NCBI GenBank assembly: GCA_947178195.1
Contig: CAMWXM010000169.1
Span: forward strand, 1 to 6,286
Reading direction: 5' to 3'
DNA length: 6,286 bases
DNA from: an uncultured Ruminococcus sp.
Lineage (GTDB): Bacteria > Bacillota > Clostridia > Oscillospirales > Ruminococcaceae
Shown: positions 5,578 to 6,286 of the stretch, one piece after another
Position numbering within the stretch: the first letter of the stretch is position 1
Layout: each line of letters begins with the position of its first letter
Translations under genes and position numbers: made by a program
Notes under the pieces: generated by a model
Database searches by the model: none
Seen by the model: the letters and a program-made list of their open reading frames with translations, nothing else
Told to the model about the DNA's origin: nothing

Positions 5578-6286
5578 ATGGCTATTAAAACATTTAAAAG
5601 AAAAGAAATCAAATTTCTAATTGACATGAATCAATTTAATAAACTGCTTAAAATAATTGATTTATATATGGAACCGGACGAATACTGCGTAAATGGGAAT
5701 GAATATGGAATTTATAACGTTTATTATGATACAAAGGACAGCTTTCTTATAAAAGAATCTTTATCAAAACCTTATTTCAAAGAAAAGCTCAGAATCAGAA
5801 GCTATTTTTCACCAGCTTCGGCAGATGATAAAGTATTCATTGAAATAAAAAGAAAAATTGGCGGAATAGTTACCAAAAGACGTGTCGCCATGACAAAAAG
5901 AGAAGCTGATATTTATATGAAATCTGGGATAAGACCGCTTTCAAAAAAGTATATAGACAACCAGGTACTTGATGAGATCGACGCTTTCAAAAAAAACTAT
6001 TCCATCATGCCGGCACAATATATAAGCTACCAACGCATGGCATTTTTCGGAAAAGAGGATCATGATTTCAGACTTACCTTTGACAGAAATATTACTGACC
6101 GTCGTTATGACCTTTCTCTTGGCAAAGAATGCTATGGACGTCAGATAATAAAACCTGACCAGCGACTAATGGAAATTAAAATTTCCGATTCAATGCCGTT
6201 ATGGTTAAGCAACGCTTTGTCCGAGCTCAATATTTATAAAACAAGCTTCTCAAAATACGGCAAAGCTTATCAGCATTATGTATATG
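5578..6286 (+). CDS. VTC-domain polyphosphate polymerase-like protein, partial at right edge
   Basis: The frame stays open for 236 codons to the end of the window, so the 3' end is missing. The protein resembles the bacterial VTC family, related to the yeast Vtc4 catalytic domain, which makes polyphosphate from nucleoside triphosphates in a triphosphate-tunnel fold. Visible signatures: FKRKEIKFLI at residues 6-15, the YYDT strand with D51, KEKLRIRSY with K68, R72 and R74, the FIEIKRK strand with E89, K91 and K93, RLTFDR with R165 and R170, and LMEIKI with E199, the likely metal-binding Glu. These basic and acidic residues alternate on beta strands, as a tunnel active site requires. The FSKYGKAY end is typical of the family's C terminus, so only a few residues are probably missing. 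No membrane segment is seen. In related bacteria such genes often sit beside DUF4956 membrane and CotH genes, which could lie just outside; that is remembered context, not seen here. Function beyond the fold is inferred. Confidence 0.87.
   Translation, partial: MAIKTFKRKEIKFLIDMNQFNKLLKIIDLYMEPDEYCVNGNEYGIYNVYYDTKDSFLIKESLSKPYFKEKLRIRSYFSPASADDKVFIEIKRKIGGIVTKRRVAMTKREADIYMKSGIRPLSKKYIDNQVLDEIDAFKKNYSIMPAQYISYQRMAFFGKEDHDFRLTFDRNITDRRYDLSLGKECYGRQIIKPDQRLMEIKISDSMPLWLSNALSELNIYKTSFSKYGKAYQHYVY

Noticed and set aside
1..6286. CRISPR array, tRNA/rRNA, transposase or phage genes
   Set aside because: No regularly spaced repeats, tRNA-like cloverleaf, rRNA segments or transposase/integrase motifs were seen on either strand.

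Overview
This window looks like a chromosomal segment of a low-GC Gram-positive gut or rumen anaerobe of the Ruminococcus type (Oscillospiraceae). The clues are a secreted dockerin-bearing protein with a Thr-rich linker, strong AGGAGG-type ribosome binding sites, A/T-rich intergenic DNA, a Firmicutes-type zinc-binding lipoprotein and a bacterial VTC-domain protein. The genus is inferred from these features; there is no rRNA or other marker to confirm it. All genes are on the + strand.

Layout. 1-206 is a leader/promoter region with an extended -10 promoter and a tandem TGTTCACA repeat. 207-2525 encodes a 772-aa exported, non-catalytic protein: signal peptide, three related beta-rich modules with W/Y clusters (probably carbohydrate-binding), a bacterial Ig-like domain, a Thr-rich linker and a C-terminal dockerin. 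A strong intrinsic terminator (2531-2564) ends this unit, and the next promoter's -35 box starts two bases after it. 2633-5323 is a compact four-gene operon: a Fur/Zur-type regulator (TTG start), a ZnuA-like zinc-binding lipoprotein (GTG start, overlapping the regulator gene), a ZnuB-like permease one base later, and a GNAT acetyltransferase 13 bases after that. The matching ZnuC ATPase is not in the window. A long two-part hairpin with a T-run (5400-5469) follows. 5470-5577 is a second promoter region with TTTAAG direct repeats, a TATAAT box and an unusual ribosome binding site/hairpin arrangement. 5578 to the window edge is the start of a VTC-domain (polyphosphate polymerase-like) gene, open at the right edge.

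How the parts work together. The regulator, lipoprotein and permease form a zinc (or related metal) uptake unit that the regulator probably controls itself; the ATPase must be supplied from elsewhere. The dockerin protein would be exported and docked onto a cohesin-bearing scaffold, where its modules could tether the complex or the cell to a polysaccharide. The VTC gene belongs to a separate transcription unit. I do not see a clear undescribed defence, mobile or RNA system. The most notable points are the triple-module dockerin protein, the ATPase-less zinc operon, corrected non-ATG starts for two genes, and the long hairpin and leader architecture upstream of the VTC gene.
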